DNA from: Tomocerus qinae
Taxonomy: Eukaryota; Arthropoda; Collembola; Entomobryomorpha; Tomoceridae
Direction of reading: 5' to 3'
Length of the DNA: 64,000 nucleotides
Assembly: GCA_020055645.1 (NCBI GenBank)
Contig: CM034546.1
Location: 21,266,001 to 21,330,000, forward strand
The position numbers were made by a program, and so were the translations under genes. The stretch's first letter is position 1. Each line of letters starts with the position of its first letter. Positions 21,911 through 33,604 of the stretch are shown piece after piece. The notes beneath the pieces were generated by a model, which saw only the letters and a program-made list of their open reading frames with translations, did not search any database and was not told the origin of the DNA.

Positions 21911-22299
21911 CATGAACGTTTTTTTATTTTTTACGTGGTGAACGGAACAAATGAAATGTATTATATACATAATAGGTATAGTTATGTGTATACTGTGTGC
22001 GACATAGCAATCCCAAGGCATTGGGCTAAATGGCAAACTGTATGATATGTTGGCATGCATGCAAATAGCAAAAGCGAAAATGTAAAGTGCTGTTCATATC
22101 AATTTATTTCCATCTACAAAAGCTATTATAGGGTAATGGTAGTTGAGCAAGTAAGACATCTTAAGTTTTTATATCTATATTTCTCATATCAAATATACCT
22201 TGGGCGAAGAATGTATTCATACACTCAAGCAAAATTAAAGAATAAATTATGTACGTATATAGATCATAGATAAACACAAAACAGTGTATTCAATTTAGG

Positions 22300-23170
22300 A
22301 CTTTCTTTAGCTGAGACAGACACGACTGAATGGCCTGCTTATTTTCCATCGATACATTAAGACTGAATATCCCATACTGTATTATGTGTTCAGTATATAG
22401 TAAAAATATGGAGCAACTTAGTAATACTTAGTAATGCTTTTAAACACACAATAGAATAGTACCTGTACTATAGCATAAGGTACTAAAAGTACAAACTATA
22501 CTATACTAGCTGTTGTTCTTTTCAACATTTTAGAACATTGTTGCTTGCTTACTATAAATTAATATGATCTTACAGTTTTATCGAGAATTGCTTATGCATA
22601 CCTACTATAGACAGTTAGACAGCCAAGCTTTATTCTTCCATTTGTCAAATATTAAAAAACAGCCTATTCTTGTGAAAATGGGCAAATCTAGTCGCTGGAG
22701 GATTAAGCAATGCTATGCTACTATAGAATGTAATGTATGGTTACGAATATTTATTGTTTCTACATATGATTAGTTTTATAATTTGAGAAAACTCAATTGG
22801 ACTGTATGGCTATGCTGTGTGAGCGAGTGAGCGTTGATGAACATGTCGTTTGGACGATATTAATAACTACATTAGAAAGTAATACAATAATTGTACGTCA
22901 ACTTTTTGGCGGCCGTTCTCGACGCTCTAACCTCGCAAGCGGCCGTGTGTGGAAAAGTCTAGTACAATTATTATTAATCATGATAAATCCCGCGACCGCG
23001 ATCGTTCGCCTTCGGCGAACGCTCAATGCGGTCACAGAATTTATACCGATTAATATACAATTTACCTAGTATTTGGAGAAGATGACAAATAACATACTTA
23101 ATAGCATATAATACCCATTTGTAGAGAATTTTTGCGGTCCTGGTAACATTAAAATCGATAAACAAATGCA
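22300..23170. repeat. Block III copy with a GC-rich insertion
   Basis: From about 22370 (CATACTGTATTATGTGTTCA) the sequence parallels other block III copies. Within it 22905-23035 is strongly GC-rich (GCGGCCGTTCTCGACGCTC) and includes the perfect hairpin CGTTCGCCTTCGGCGAACG near 23003. No gene is supported. Confidence 0.5.
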
Positions 23171-23339
23171 TACATTTAGTAGTAATAAAATGTAAGTAAG
23201 GTACAAATGCCAATCAAATTTTTGAAATCAATTAATCTTAAAATTATCACCGAGACATAAATACAAGCATTGTTATAAGAATACTGATTAATAAGATTAA
23301 TGTGAAAACTTTTATTTGAATATGGCTTTAAAATTTTTC

Positions 23340-24656
23340 TTAAATTATTATTGACATGAGAAGAGTGATGGTATTGTATACCAAAGGCGAAAACCTTCAG
23401 TAATGTACTTCGGTCGACGAAGAAGAATTTGTGAACTTGTACTTTGAGATGCCGCAAAGCTGAAGTTCTCGGGTCTGTATTGGATTGCAGATAGGACTCC
23501 ATGACTGCAGGAAGGTATTGAAGTTTTCATAAAACAAGGACGATGTGTGAATTATAATACCAACCATAATTGTGAGAATACAGGAAATTGTAGGCATGAA
23601 CATATAAATGGTCATTTCTATCTTGTTGTATAGTTTGATAGTGCTAAAGTTAGCAATAAGAACACAGCCGATGACCAAACCCAACAACATTGCTATTGAC
23701 ACTCCCCATGTATAATTAGCTAGCTTGTTTATATACCATTGCTGCTTGTAAATCATTTTTGCCTTTTCAAATTCCTTTCTCATTCGATTCTTTTCTATAT
23801 TGGTGGATTTCCAGAAGCCTTTGATGTCTTGCCTCCTTGGAGTGATAGTTTGAAGCCATCCGAGACAGGAAATAAAATAAAACAACGAAACGAAAAGGAA
23901 CAAAAACATAGCCAGGGCAACATGCATAACAATAGGAAAATATACTGCAAACCTCATTAAGCCTACAGCTATTGTACGCTTGTATTTCGGGATTATCAGA
24001 GTAGCAATTAGAAACAAGGTGTCTACTTCATAGTAGATGATGACACAGACAAATAATATTGCAAGAATAAACACCAAAAAGGAGGATATTTTTAAGAAAC
24101 ACAACAGGAGAAGGACGATGAAAGGAGGCTTCGTTTTGTCTTGTCTAATTTCTGTTGTAAATAAAAATGTATAAAATTTTAATTTTGTGATTTTGAAGCA
24201 TAACATATTATATTAAATACTTATCTTCAAAATAGAATATTACTTATTTACTAGAATACTCGTTTTAAATAATCGTTACTTACGCCTTAGACTGGAATCT
24301 TTGTTCAATATACAATTAATAAATTGTATCAAATCTTGTTGGTGGAATACAAAAGGAATTAAACATGAGAAACCAATTAAAATACAAAATGAAGTGTAAA
24401 TCTCGAACATAATTAAATCAACGGTAAGGTATGGTTCCTTGATAAAAATTTGCTCTTCCAATAACTGGTACACAAAATATGATAACATAACAAAATATGA
24501 TACTAGTCCAGCATAGTAGCCATAACGACCACTTTTATCTTTTCCTGAACACACTGTCCAACTGTTAGGGTCGAACGATAGTGGACAGTATTTAAAACTA
24601 TTTGCAAACGACGAAAAAAGTTTTAAATGCATTTCGCATATCCTTTGTAGTACTCA
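23340..24656 (-). pseudogene. Gustatory-receptor-like gene E, several frameshifts
   Basis: Fifth receptor locus, more diverged from B and C. Exon 1 is 24284-24656 and exon 2 is 23340-24151, with the same intron position as its paralogues. Exon 2 reads continuously from EIRQDKTKPPFIV through LGWLQTITPRRQDIKGFW to SWSPICNPIQTREL, covering TM3-TM6. Damage: one extra base after FFVVCK in exon 1 gives a stop, one base is missing at the REL(A)AL codons near 23465, and two are missing in TM7 near 23382, where FAFIVYNT becomes out of frame; reading on gives VYNTITLLMS. There is no second copy in this window to tell error from decay, so pseudogene status is provisional. The start codon context (MSTTKDMRNAF) has one extra Thr. 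Confidence 0.7.
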
Positions 24657-24701
24657 TTTTCAATATGGGAATTACTGCAGATCTAATGTGTATTAAGAGT
24701 C

Positions 24702-24845
24702 TAGCACCTATACAGAACTGAGTTTTCGGGAGGGAATTTTTGTTATTTTGAGAAAAATATTTCCTTTTTCTTGGATTTCGGGGTGGGGGCTGGGGGTGGA
24801 CTTCTGCCCGTAAAGCTCCTTCTTTAATATGTCTTTGATGAGGAT
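24702..24845. repeat. Dispersed repeat copy 1, in the receptor E leader
   Basis: Begins near ATACAGAACTGAGTTTTCGG and contains TTATTTTGAGAAAAATATTT and a GGGGTGGGGG run, ending near CTTTGATGAGGAT. It interrupts the leader that is continuous upstream of receptors B and C. Related copies are at 27763-27975 and 36737-36975. Confidence 0.6.
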
Positions 24846-25059
24846 ATGAATCGATTTGAACTTTACTGACTTCGGAGGAAAGTTGAGACTTGTATTGTTC
24901 TCCTGTGCCGAATTGTGACTGTTGGTTAACCTTTTAGCCTTCCTGCAACTATGCTAAATAAATAAAGATGTTTTTATATTTATACTTATTTATTCAATAC
25001 GTGCAAATGCACTTGCTGCATGCACGACAAGACCAAGAAGCATTGTCAAATACTTACAT

Positions 25060-25690
25060 AAAATCTAGAGCATCACAATAACTACAAAAGCATCTACCAT
25101 AAGACTCCGGTAAAATTGTGTTTGTTTTAATGGATTACATTCGTTGGCATATATTTACATATATAAAACCCGTGCATATTTCATTTGTAGCAAAATAGCT
25201 ATAGTTGAAGACTACGCAAACGGGAAAATATATGAACCCCGGTCAGCATAGTTGAGGCAAAGTACAATTTATATAAGCTAATGTAATGTAATGGTAGTTG
25301 AATAAGACAGAAATGTCTCGAGGACGTTCAAATTTATCTCGGACGAAGGAAATGACACATACACTCAAGCAAAATTAAAGAATAAATAATTATATATTCA
25401 TGAGTCATGTTATTAGGTATGTTCCTTCGGAAAATGCATTTATTTGATGGAACCAATAGCTCCAAGCAGGCAAAATAGTCATCTTATATAGTCCAAAGTC
25501 CAATGTATAAGCGGAGAGCCAGGTAGAGTAGCTTTGGTGCTCATAATAGTAAATAACATATTGCACGAACAATGTGAGTAAAAAATATTGTTTATTTTCT
25601 CTTCCAGGAATAAGAATAAGTGGTATTGAATTGTAAATATATAAAGAGTGGGTTTCTGACATCTTTCTGCATTCATTTCGACATGAATGT
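25060..25690 (-). repeat. Diverged block I and II upstream of receptor E
   Basis: Block I is recognisable by ATAAAACCCGTGCATATTTC (25163 onward), about 500 bp upstream of the receptor E start. Block II follows, with CTCTTCCAGGAATAAGAAT near 25602 on the plus strand and a minus-strand frame of 85 codons containing FHQINAF. This marks the right end of the receptor cluster. Confidence 0.5.
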
Positions 25691-25699
25691 TTATTTATT

Positions 25700-26698
25700 T
25701 TTCACATGATGAACAGAACAGAACAAATACAATGTAGCACATAATATAAGTATATAGTCATGTGTACAATGTGCAACCATTCACAAGGTATCGGGCTACA
25801 TCTACATGGTATTAAAGTGTGTAAGTGTTGGTATGTATAATAATAATACAAATGGCAAAAGTGAACATTTAAAATTAATATAATTCATGTTGATGTCAAT
25901 TTCTTTCCTTCTACAAAAGTTCTTTAGGAGAATGTTGTGACAGTGGAATAAAACAAAAACATCTTAAGGCTTTATATCAATATTATCCATGTCACATTTA
26001 ACTCAGGCAGAAGAATGTGACATTGCATACACTCAAGCAAAATTAAAGAGTTTGTTCCATATACTGAAGTATATATAAATAAGACTGGAAGAATAATACT
26101 ATGTGGAAGCAGAGATAGTGACAGTACTAAACTTCGCAGACGAAATTAGGTCTCTTACTGTGAACTACGTGATCTCGCACTACTGGTTACGTTACACGTT
26201 ACACGCACAGCATACGAATTGTGACTCCAGAATTGAAGTTTCATAAACTTAATGAAAACAATGAAAGAAATGATGATTGGAGCATCTTCCATGAAATGTG
26301 TGTTTACTTGAGAAATTTTGCAGTGGTATATGTAATGTTTCATGATGATTTCATTATTTATTCGTGCGTGCGATTTCACACCATTTTCTTACGCCCATTT
26401 GTACATGGTTTATTTATTTAGGAGACCTTACCACTAATAAGATACTCTGGCGATGGAATGGCGGTGCATTTAGCCATGTTATTATTAGTACAGACCACAG
26501 ACACAACTACTTTACGATAGTTACATCTATTCTTATTCATAAGTTCATAAAAATATTAATAGATCTGGCCCTAAATGCAACGATATAAAACTATAGCTAT
26601 GGCAGTCATAGATTTTTTCAAAATTTTTAGGTTCTTAAGCCTAAAATTGCCCTAGATGGAGACCTTCCTCCAGGGTTGGTACATATGGTCTTAACCAT
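25700..26698. other. Intergenic, nothing supported
   Basis: AT-rich sequence with only short open frames and no conserved protein motif. The first 350 bp still resemble the outer flank of the receptor repeat units (for example CACTCAAGCAAAATTAAAGA at 26031). Confidence 0.5.
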
Positions 26699-27320
26699 CC
26701 TGAGACGGTATTCTCATTTCCTTTAACAAGGGGAAATGGCAAGCAAATATTGAGTTACCACAGGAGTTACTATCGTCGATATTCTCATCATTGTCGTAAG
26801 TTTAACTTTTCTATCTTTGTCTAATGAATAAGGAATTTCCATAGCGCTGCTACAAAACAAAACACAATTCTCATACCCTGATTTTGTTACAGCATAGCAG
26901 AAATCAGTCGCAAATTAAGAGCTACAGCAACTTTGCAATATTATTGTTGAAGGCACTTGGAGATGAATGGAGACAATTGTGATTCATCATGGTTACTTCG
27001 ACAATATCAATTGCAATTGTGACAATAGGCAACTGTAATTTCCATAACTACAGTCACTGGTAAGTTGTAAAGTAATAACTCAATCAATGCCGAACACACT
27101 TTCCACATTAAACAATAACTTGGAGTTGGAACATGCATGTCGATAAGTATCGTTAATTCGTTACTTTGGACAACTTATCAAAACCTAATGCAACGTCTCA
27201 AACTTGCTAGGACGCTGTTAACTGACATGAGAATATGGATTTATTTTGAAATCGCAAGTAAACCGTAGCAACTCTTGTGATATCGCAACTTTGCCACAAA
27301 GATGAGAATACCGTCCCAGG
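26699..27320. mobile_element. TIR element (622 bp, non-autonomous)
   Basis: CCTGAGACGGTATTCTCAT at 26699-26717 matches the reverse complement of 27302-27320 (CCTGGGACGGTATTCTCAT) with one mismatch over 19 bp. Another ATATTCTCATCATTG lies at 26779. No open frame for a transposase and no clear target duplication. Confidence 0.55.
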
Positions 27321-27762
27321 TTATAACCGACTGAGAATAGCCTAATGGCAAAAATTGGTTAAAAGGGACTGAAACATACAGATGATACAAAACAAACTTT
27401 CCCATTATTTGAAACGGCTTAAATTATTTTACCTGAAGGCTATAAAGAACCCGGTCGTAACATATTTCTTATTCTCTTAGTCATTGTATAATATTTCAAA
27501 TCTAACTTCTTTCTAACAGACGTTTGACGTTCCATTTCGCTTTCACTGACGTTCAACGTCGTGTATATAAGCAGTCAAGACCACAATGGACAGCTTTGAG
27601 AATTTGGTTATGGATTTAAACTGTTCCTGCCAGCGGGCTGGCAGAAACGGAAATTCGATGGCGAAAATCCAACCCTGACTTCCTCTCTCCAACCACCTTG
27701 AGTCGGACCGGACGGACAGGAAGGTGGGTTGAAGTTGAGATGATTGAAGATAATACGCAAGC

Positions 27763-27975
27763 ACGTATATAGAACTGAGTTTCGGGGGGGGCTAAGATTT
27801 CCTATAGATATTTTAATTATATGAAACATTTTGGCATTTTTTGACGGAAATGAGTCAAAAATGGCCTAAAATGGGAAATAATGCGTGAAATTTTTTGCTA
27901 TTTTGAGAAAAAAATTCCATTTTTCTTGGAATTCGGGGGTGGGTATCAGCCATCTTTCAATACGTCCTTGATAAG
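27763..27975. repeat. Dispersed repeat copy 2
   Basis: Starts near GTATATAGAACTGAGTTTCG, followed by a G run, a TCAAAAATGGCCTAAAATGG segment, TTTTGAGAAAAAAATTCCAT and TCGGGGGTGGG, ending near ACGTCCTTGATAAGAC. Shared with 24702-24845 and 36737-36975. Confidence 0.65.
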
Positions 27976-28387
27976 ACGATACTAAGACGAGAAACGAAAT
28001 TAGGTGTAGGAAAATAAATGAAATGAGACGGAACCGAAAATACCTATCTCTAAGTAATAAATAAATTACGACATGATTACAAAAAACTCATACCACACCA
28101 AAGAACCCTCTATCGGCGTACGTAGCCCTGAGCTCCTCGGATGCGACGCGGTAGTTTTTGGTTGTTAAATAAAAGTATTCGTTGTTGTTGTTGTTATTGT
28201 GGAATGTGTGCTGTGTGTGCGTGGGCGACCTTGAGGGACGTTGGAGGTTATTCCATTTGATCTTTAAACGTCAAGACTGATCGACCATCGACTGATTGAC
28301 CTGAATTAACTTTAATTGTATATGAGCGGACGATAATTCAGACCAAGTAAAAACTGTTCATCCAACCACATCTAAACCTAGCTAAAA

Positions 28388-31300
28388 ATGGATCCTGAAG
28401 TGATAACGTTGGATGACTCCGATAACGAGCTGGAGGTGATAATACTAGACGATTCGGATACTGACACTGATAATAAGGATGTAAGTCATTTAATCGTTGT
28501 TTTTAATTTGAGAGTGCAATGGCAATATATTGTCTAGTGTACTATTTTTTGGAATTTGGAATTTTTGGAATTGAAATTTTTGCAATTTTGGAATTCAAAA
28601 GTAAGTTAAATATTGATTATTAATTGATAGTATTTGTTATATAAAACTTTGTAGGTAGCTTCATGTTCCCAGGTTATGGTGTCAACGTCAAGGATGAAGG
28701 TGCCGGTGGTGGTGAATATTAACACTTCTTCCGAAGAGGATAGTGATGACTGCGAAGTTTTAAGTGTCCATTTCACGCATCTAGAGGTAGCAAGGGACAA
28801 AAGCGTTTCTTCTGACGCTTCGGAGAACAACATAACTTCTCCTGACACGCCAATGGACGATGTCAATCCTTTCGAAGCATCCGGTGACGATATAACTTCT
28901 CCTGACACGCCAAGGGACGATGTCAATCCTTCCGAAGCATCCGGGGACGATATAACTTCTCCTGACACGCCAAAGGACGATGTCAATCCCTTCGAAGCAT
29001 CCGGTGACGATATAACTTCCCTGACACGCCAAGGGACGATGTCAATCCTTCCGAAGCATCAGGTGACGATAGAACTTCTACTGAAATGGCGAGAGAACAG
29101 TAACAAAACTTCTAAAGTAGATAAGATGACTCTGTCTGAAGTGTCGGATGACAATGTCACTACTGCTGAGGTCGCTTGTGAAAATACTACTGCTTCCAAT
29201 GTGGCAGGGAATGGTGGTGCATTTTCTGAAGCATTAGGTGATAAAAGCGATTTGGCCGGTAAGTCGGAATTATTAATAAAAACAGCCACCGAAACTCTCA
29301 GTAACTTACCAGCTGTTTATTTATTTTACTAATTTAGTATTTTATTTAATTTATGTCTAATAACCAATGGTCCTCAATCATATTTAAGAATTGAATAATT
29401 AATTAAATTTCCTCATTCTTAATGAGTAATTTCTAGTTAAATGTTGGTGGAACCAAATAAATGAATGTTGGTTTGTTAACTGACAGAGTTTTTTACAACT
29501 TTCAGTTGGCCGTTCAATCAAAAGTAAAATATTTGTTAATTTAAAATATTAGGAAAGAATATGGTTAGGCTAGGTACGATGTAAGTTTGGTTGGGTATGA
29601 ATTTTATATATATTTGTGCTAACAATCGCTAGGCATAAAGTTAATTTCGATCACTGCTTTGGTACAAACGTCAAAAAAGTGATACATTAATTTTGTAAAC
29701 TGGAGATGACAATAATCCCGCTATGGCATCAGAGGACGATAGTTCTGCTGAGGCGTCCGGTGATAGTTCAGCTCAGTCGAGGGGTAATGAATAATGGGGA
29801 GATTCCATCAACATCATCCGGATGTCCTGGTAGCAGCCAAAAGAAAGAGGAAGAAAACAATCTGAAGATATTTCCTGAAAATAGGAAATACTCTTTTACG
29901 TAAGATTGGTACTGTTAGGTATTTATTTAGATTAGTGAATGACTATATTTTCATTTTTAATTGTTTTGCAGATGTTATTTGAAGGAAGATCATGGCAGTC
30001 AGATTTATGGGTGTCAGTTCCACCAGTACCTAGAGGATGGAGAACCGACGATACTGGCCACTATTGGAGGCAACCGGGTGTCAATATATGAATGCACACC
30101 CGTTCATAAAATCCGTCATGTGGGCAGGGCCATGACATTGTTGCAGTGCTACAAGGATCCAGATGTTGGTCAATAATTTAATATTATTTATTAGGATATC
30201 GTTTTTAGAGCTTTTACTAAGGTTTTTAATTAGTTGTTTGGTTTTACTTAGCCCGAAGAAAAATTTTACACTTGTGCATGGACAAATAACAATGACGGGG
30301 TACCCCTCCTGGCTGCTGCTGAAACAAAGGAATAATACGATTATTTTCATTCTCATTACAAAAATGTATCAAAGGTATTAATGCACATGGTGGGTTTATC
30401 AACGAAATAAAGTTTCACCCGCGAAAACCACAGCTGCTGATATCTGCGTCCAAAGTAAGATATAGTAGATTTAATTAATAAAATTATCTTTATTTTGAGA
30501 AGCCTAATGCACCATTTCTTAATATTCTAATATGCAGGATGAATCAATCAAGTTGTGGAACATCAATACTGAATGTTGCATTGCAATATTCGGCGGAATT
30601 GACGGACATCGGGATCAGATCATCAGTGTTGATGTAGATCCAGCTGGAACTCTGCTAGTGTCATGTGGGGTGGACCATAGTATCAAATTGTGGCATCTGG
30701 CTAAACCCGATATTCAAACCGCGATACAAGACTCTGACAAATTTGATAAAAATTCGGGCGTGTAAGTATTGAGATCGATTTTATAATTACCATTATATCA
30801 AAATATTTTGATAAAAAAGATGGAACGATTGAAATTAATATGTACAACTTTCAGCCCTTTCATAACAACCCTGCAGCTCAGTCCGGTATGCTACACCGAT
30901 AAAATCCACAATAGTTACGTCGATTGTGTTAAGTTTGTCAATGACTGGATTCTTTCTAAAGTAAGTTGTTTGGTATAATCTTGCCAGTGCGAATTTCCTA
31001 CCCTTTTAGTGTTAATGATCACCAATAAGTTAATATTGATCCGATTTTCCTAGTCTTGTGAAAATAAATCCATCTTTGGAAGTTCGGGAATTTGGGGCAG
31101 AAGACCTGGAAAGAAGCAACATTATGCCCTTATGATAAAACTAGAACAAATACAACGTAAGCTCTATTTTTTATTAATCGATCATTCATAAATCGTAATA
31201 GTTAGTATAGAAGTTCAGATAATAAATAGTGACAGAGTTAAGACTATAAAATTCAAAAAAATAGGTTTTCAAATGCATTCCTGATCTTAAATTGTGATTC

Positions 31301-31656
31301 GGGTCATAATTTTGATTTAATTAATTTAATTTAGAATTCTCCATACTTTTGAGATGAATGACTGCAAAGTGTGGTTCATAAAATTTGCTCTGGACATCAA
31401 GCCAACTACTATTGCTGTCGGAAATGCGAAAGGGACGATTTTTTTGTATGATCTTAGCGTCAAAACCCGGCCTGAAAATGAAACGTCCATACTTAGTCAC
31501 TCAAAATGCAATTCTCCGATTCGACAAATAAGCTTTTCACGGGATGGATCCATTTTGGTGGGAGTCTGTGATGACTCAACAGTATGGCGGTGGGATACTC
31601 GCAAATCCCGTAAAGGCAAAGCGAAATCTAAAAACATCAAAAAAGGGTCACGATAA
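28388..31656 (+). CDS. eed: Polycomb protein EED/ESC, WD40 subunit of PRC2 (frameshifts)
   Basis: Nuclear WD40 propeller that binds trimethylated H3K27 and activates the EZH methyltransferase. Exons: 28388-28480, 28655-29258, 29706-29899, 29972-30164, 30252-30454, 30538-30761, 30855-30960, 31054-31156, 31335-31656. Diagnostic stretches are TCYLKEDHGSQIYGCQF, KFYTCAWTNNN, DESIKLWNINT, IFGGIDGHRDQ, NSYVDCVKFVNDWILSKSCE, CKVWFIKFALD and ISFSRDGSILVGVCDDSTVW. The aromatic cage known from human EED (F97, Y148, W364, Y365) corresponds here to Y, Y, W, F. The N-terminus is acidic and carries 20-residue repeats. The WD40 part needs single-base corrections near 30330 and at the last acceptor (31334), and exon 3 needs one near 29787; all are G-run length changes. 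The repeat exon also shifts frame near 29020. Probably consensus errors in a conserved single gene. Confidence 0.88.
28826..29064 (+). repeat. Four 20-codon repeats in the EED N-terminal exon
   Basis: Units of 60 nt at 28826-28885, 28886-28945, 28946-29005 and a last one of 59 nt at 29006-29064. The encoded consensus is DDITSPDTPRDDVNPSEASG. The missing base in unit four shifts the frame out of the repeat; the frame after 29100 again gives Ser/Asp/Glu-rich sequence (SEVSDDN), so a second compensating change must lie between. Antisense open frames here are shadows. Confidence 0.85.
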
Positions 31657-32335
31657 GTATTAAGACTGACTATCCTATAGATTTATTTATTACACTAGGA
31701 GTTGTTGTTAAATTAAATATTCCTTTAATAAGTAGTTTAAATATAAAAATATGTTTATAAAAAATTAATTTTCCTTTTCTCAAGCCAAGTAAAATGATTT
31801 GTAGTTAACTTGTAATTATAATTGTCTTGTCTATTCCTGTCCTTTTTTCCTATAATTTTTCTAACTTCGACCAAGAAGCTGAGTTTATAGAAATATACTT
31901 TACAATGTTTACAAGACGAATCTCATTTGTCAATATCTCTACACTATAATTATTGTTTAAGGAATACAACATGTTTTTTATAATTTAAAATAATATTATT
32001 AAATAGGTTAGCAGTGCAGTCTATAAATAAAGTCAATAAAAATAACCTTTAAATATGTGTTCCTTCATATTTTTACAAACATTAGTAAAGGAGTAAGATA
32101 GACAATCTTTATCAATGATTCTATTTCAAAGAATTGCATTATATGGTCCTAACCTATTGCCAATTATCCTTCCAGTCCTGCCACCCTGCATGGAAGTTTT
32201 TCTTCTTAATCTAGAACCATATTCCACAAGAACAGTTAGTTGATCTCTGCGCCACAATAAATAGACAATTGGCATATTAAGTTATTAGGTCAAAACACGA
32301 TTTCCTAGTAAAAGTTGTTATGAACGTGGTTTTCT
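31657..32335. other. 3' flank of the EED gene
   Basis: AT-rich, no further gene seen. Possible polyadenylation signals (AATAAA) occur in CTATAAATAAAGTCAATAAA near 32020-32040. Confidence 0.5.
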
Positions 32336-32763
32336 ATCTTGCCAAATAGACGAGTTGCAAAAAGGGCCGCCAAATGATCGCTGCTGGCGGATCACAGAAA
32401 CCCTATGTACAGACAGCCGACAGTGATAGTAATGAATGAAATATTGAATGCAGTACTCAAGTAAAGTTTTATAGATCGGTTTAGAAAGAATAATAATGGT
32501 CTCCGAAATCATTAAAAATTATTAAATAATATCCAAAATAGATTTAAAAACTTCGTTAAGTTCTATTTGTGTAGTGTAAAAGTGTTTAATGATCCCAGAA
32601 ACCATTATAACTCTTCCTAAACCGATACCGATCTATAAAACTTTACTTAAGTACCGCATTCGACATTGTATTCATCACTGTCGGCTGTCTTTACATAGGA
32701 TTTCTGTGGTCCGCCAACAGAGATTCATTTGGCGGCCCTTTTTGCAACTCGCCTATTCACGGA
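32336..32763. repeat. Large imperfect inverted repeat (hairpin, arms about 175 bp)
   Basis: The left arm 32336-32510 read on the minus strand matches the right arm 32589-32763 on the plus strand at most positions, with small indels. Shared stretches include ATCTATAAAACTTTACTT, CACTGTCGGCTGTCT and TTTGGCGGCCCTTTTTGCAA. The spacer is about 78 bp. Both arms give similar short open frames (ETIIxLxKPIYKTLL), simply because they mirror each other. It may be a foldback MITE or the template of a long hairpin RNA. Confidence 0.75.
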
Positions 32764-33604
32764 TATATTACCTATAAAGTTCTCAACTGAGAATAACAAA
32801 ATGCAAATTAACTGGACTGGAAATTAATTTTATCATGTAGGTTAATTAGTCTTAAATAGTTTTGTAGTCTCAATTTATTCAGAATGCATTTCGCTTTCGC
32901 AGTTAATTTGCATATTTCATTATTAACTAAAGAACAGATCTATGAATATAGGTCCATGAATTCGGGAAGACGCCTGACCCTATCTTTGTGCCGCCTCTTC
33001 CTCCCCCCACCCAATACTAATATCAAATTCTGAATGCAAATATACCTAGACTATGAATACTTCATTATATTTTTCTTTAACCCAAATAGCAATAAAAATT
33101 TTAAGAAGAATTTTTTGAAAGCTTAATATTACCATATTATACAATGAAAGTACATTTCCAATTATAACGCTTTATTCTAAATACCGGAAGATTTACATCA
33201 GAAACAATAGAAATTACTTCTCAAACAAAATCCTAGCTACTATAAGGTGGTTATATTTTATTGGTTACTACTTACATATGTACAAAAAGATTATAATTAT
33301 GACAACACTACATTTAGGACTGGATTGGAAGTATAAGTTTCATTTGGTATATATAACTAGATTGATATTAATAATATTAATAAACAATGAATAATGAACA
33401 AGAAATACACACACTCCACACGCCTTTACAAAGTGGGGTACACATATCAAAACTTCTACTTATTTTTCTTTAAATACAATTCCTTGAATAACAATAAGGT
33501 TTAGTATTTATAGGTTTTTGATAAACTAACTAATACAAATACTTATATAACATAGGACGAATCAAATATCAATAAAGTTATGTTGCTTGACTAAATTACA
33601 ATTT
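32764..33604. other. Intergenic, nothing supported
   Basis: AT-rich sequence between the inverted repeat and the 3' end of the F-box gene. No coding, RNA or repeat feature was recognised. Confidence 0.5.

Noticed and set aside
28606..29289. Antisense frames opposite the EED repeat exon
   Set aside because: They exist because the 60-nt repeat is open in several frames; the sense strand joins the WD40 exons with good splice sites.
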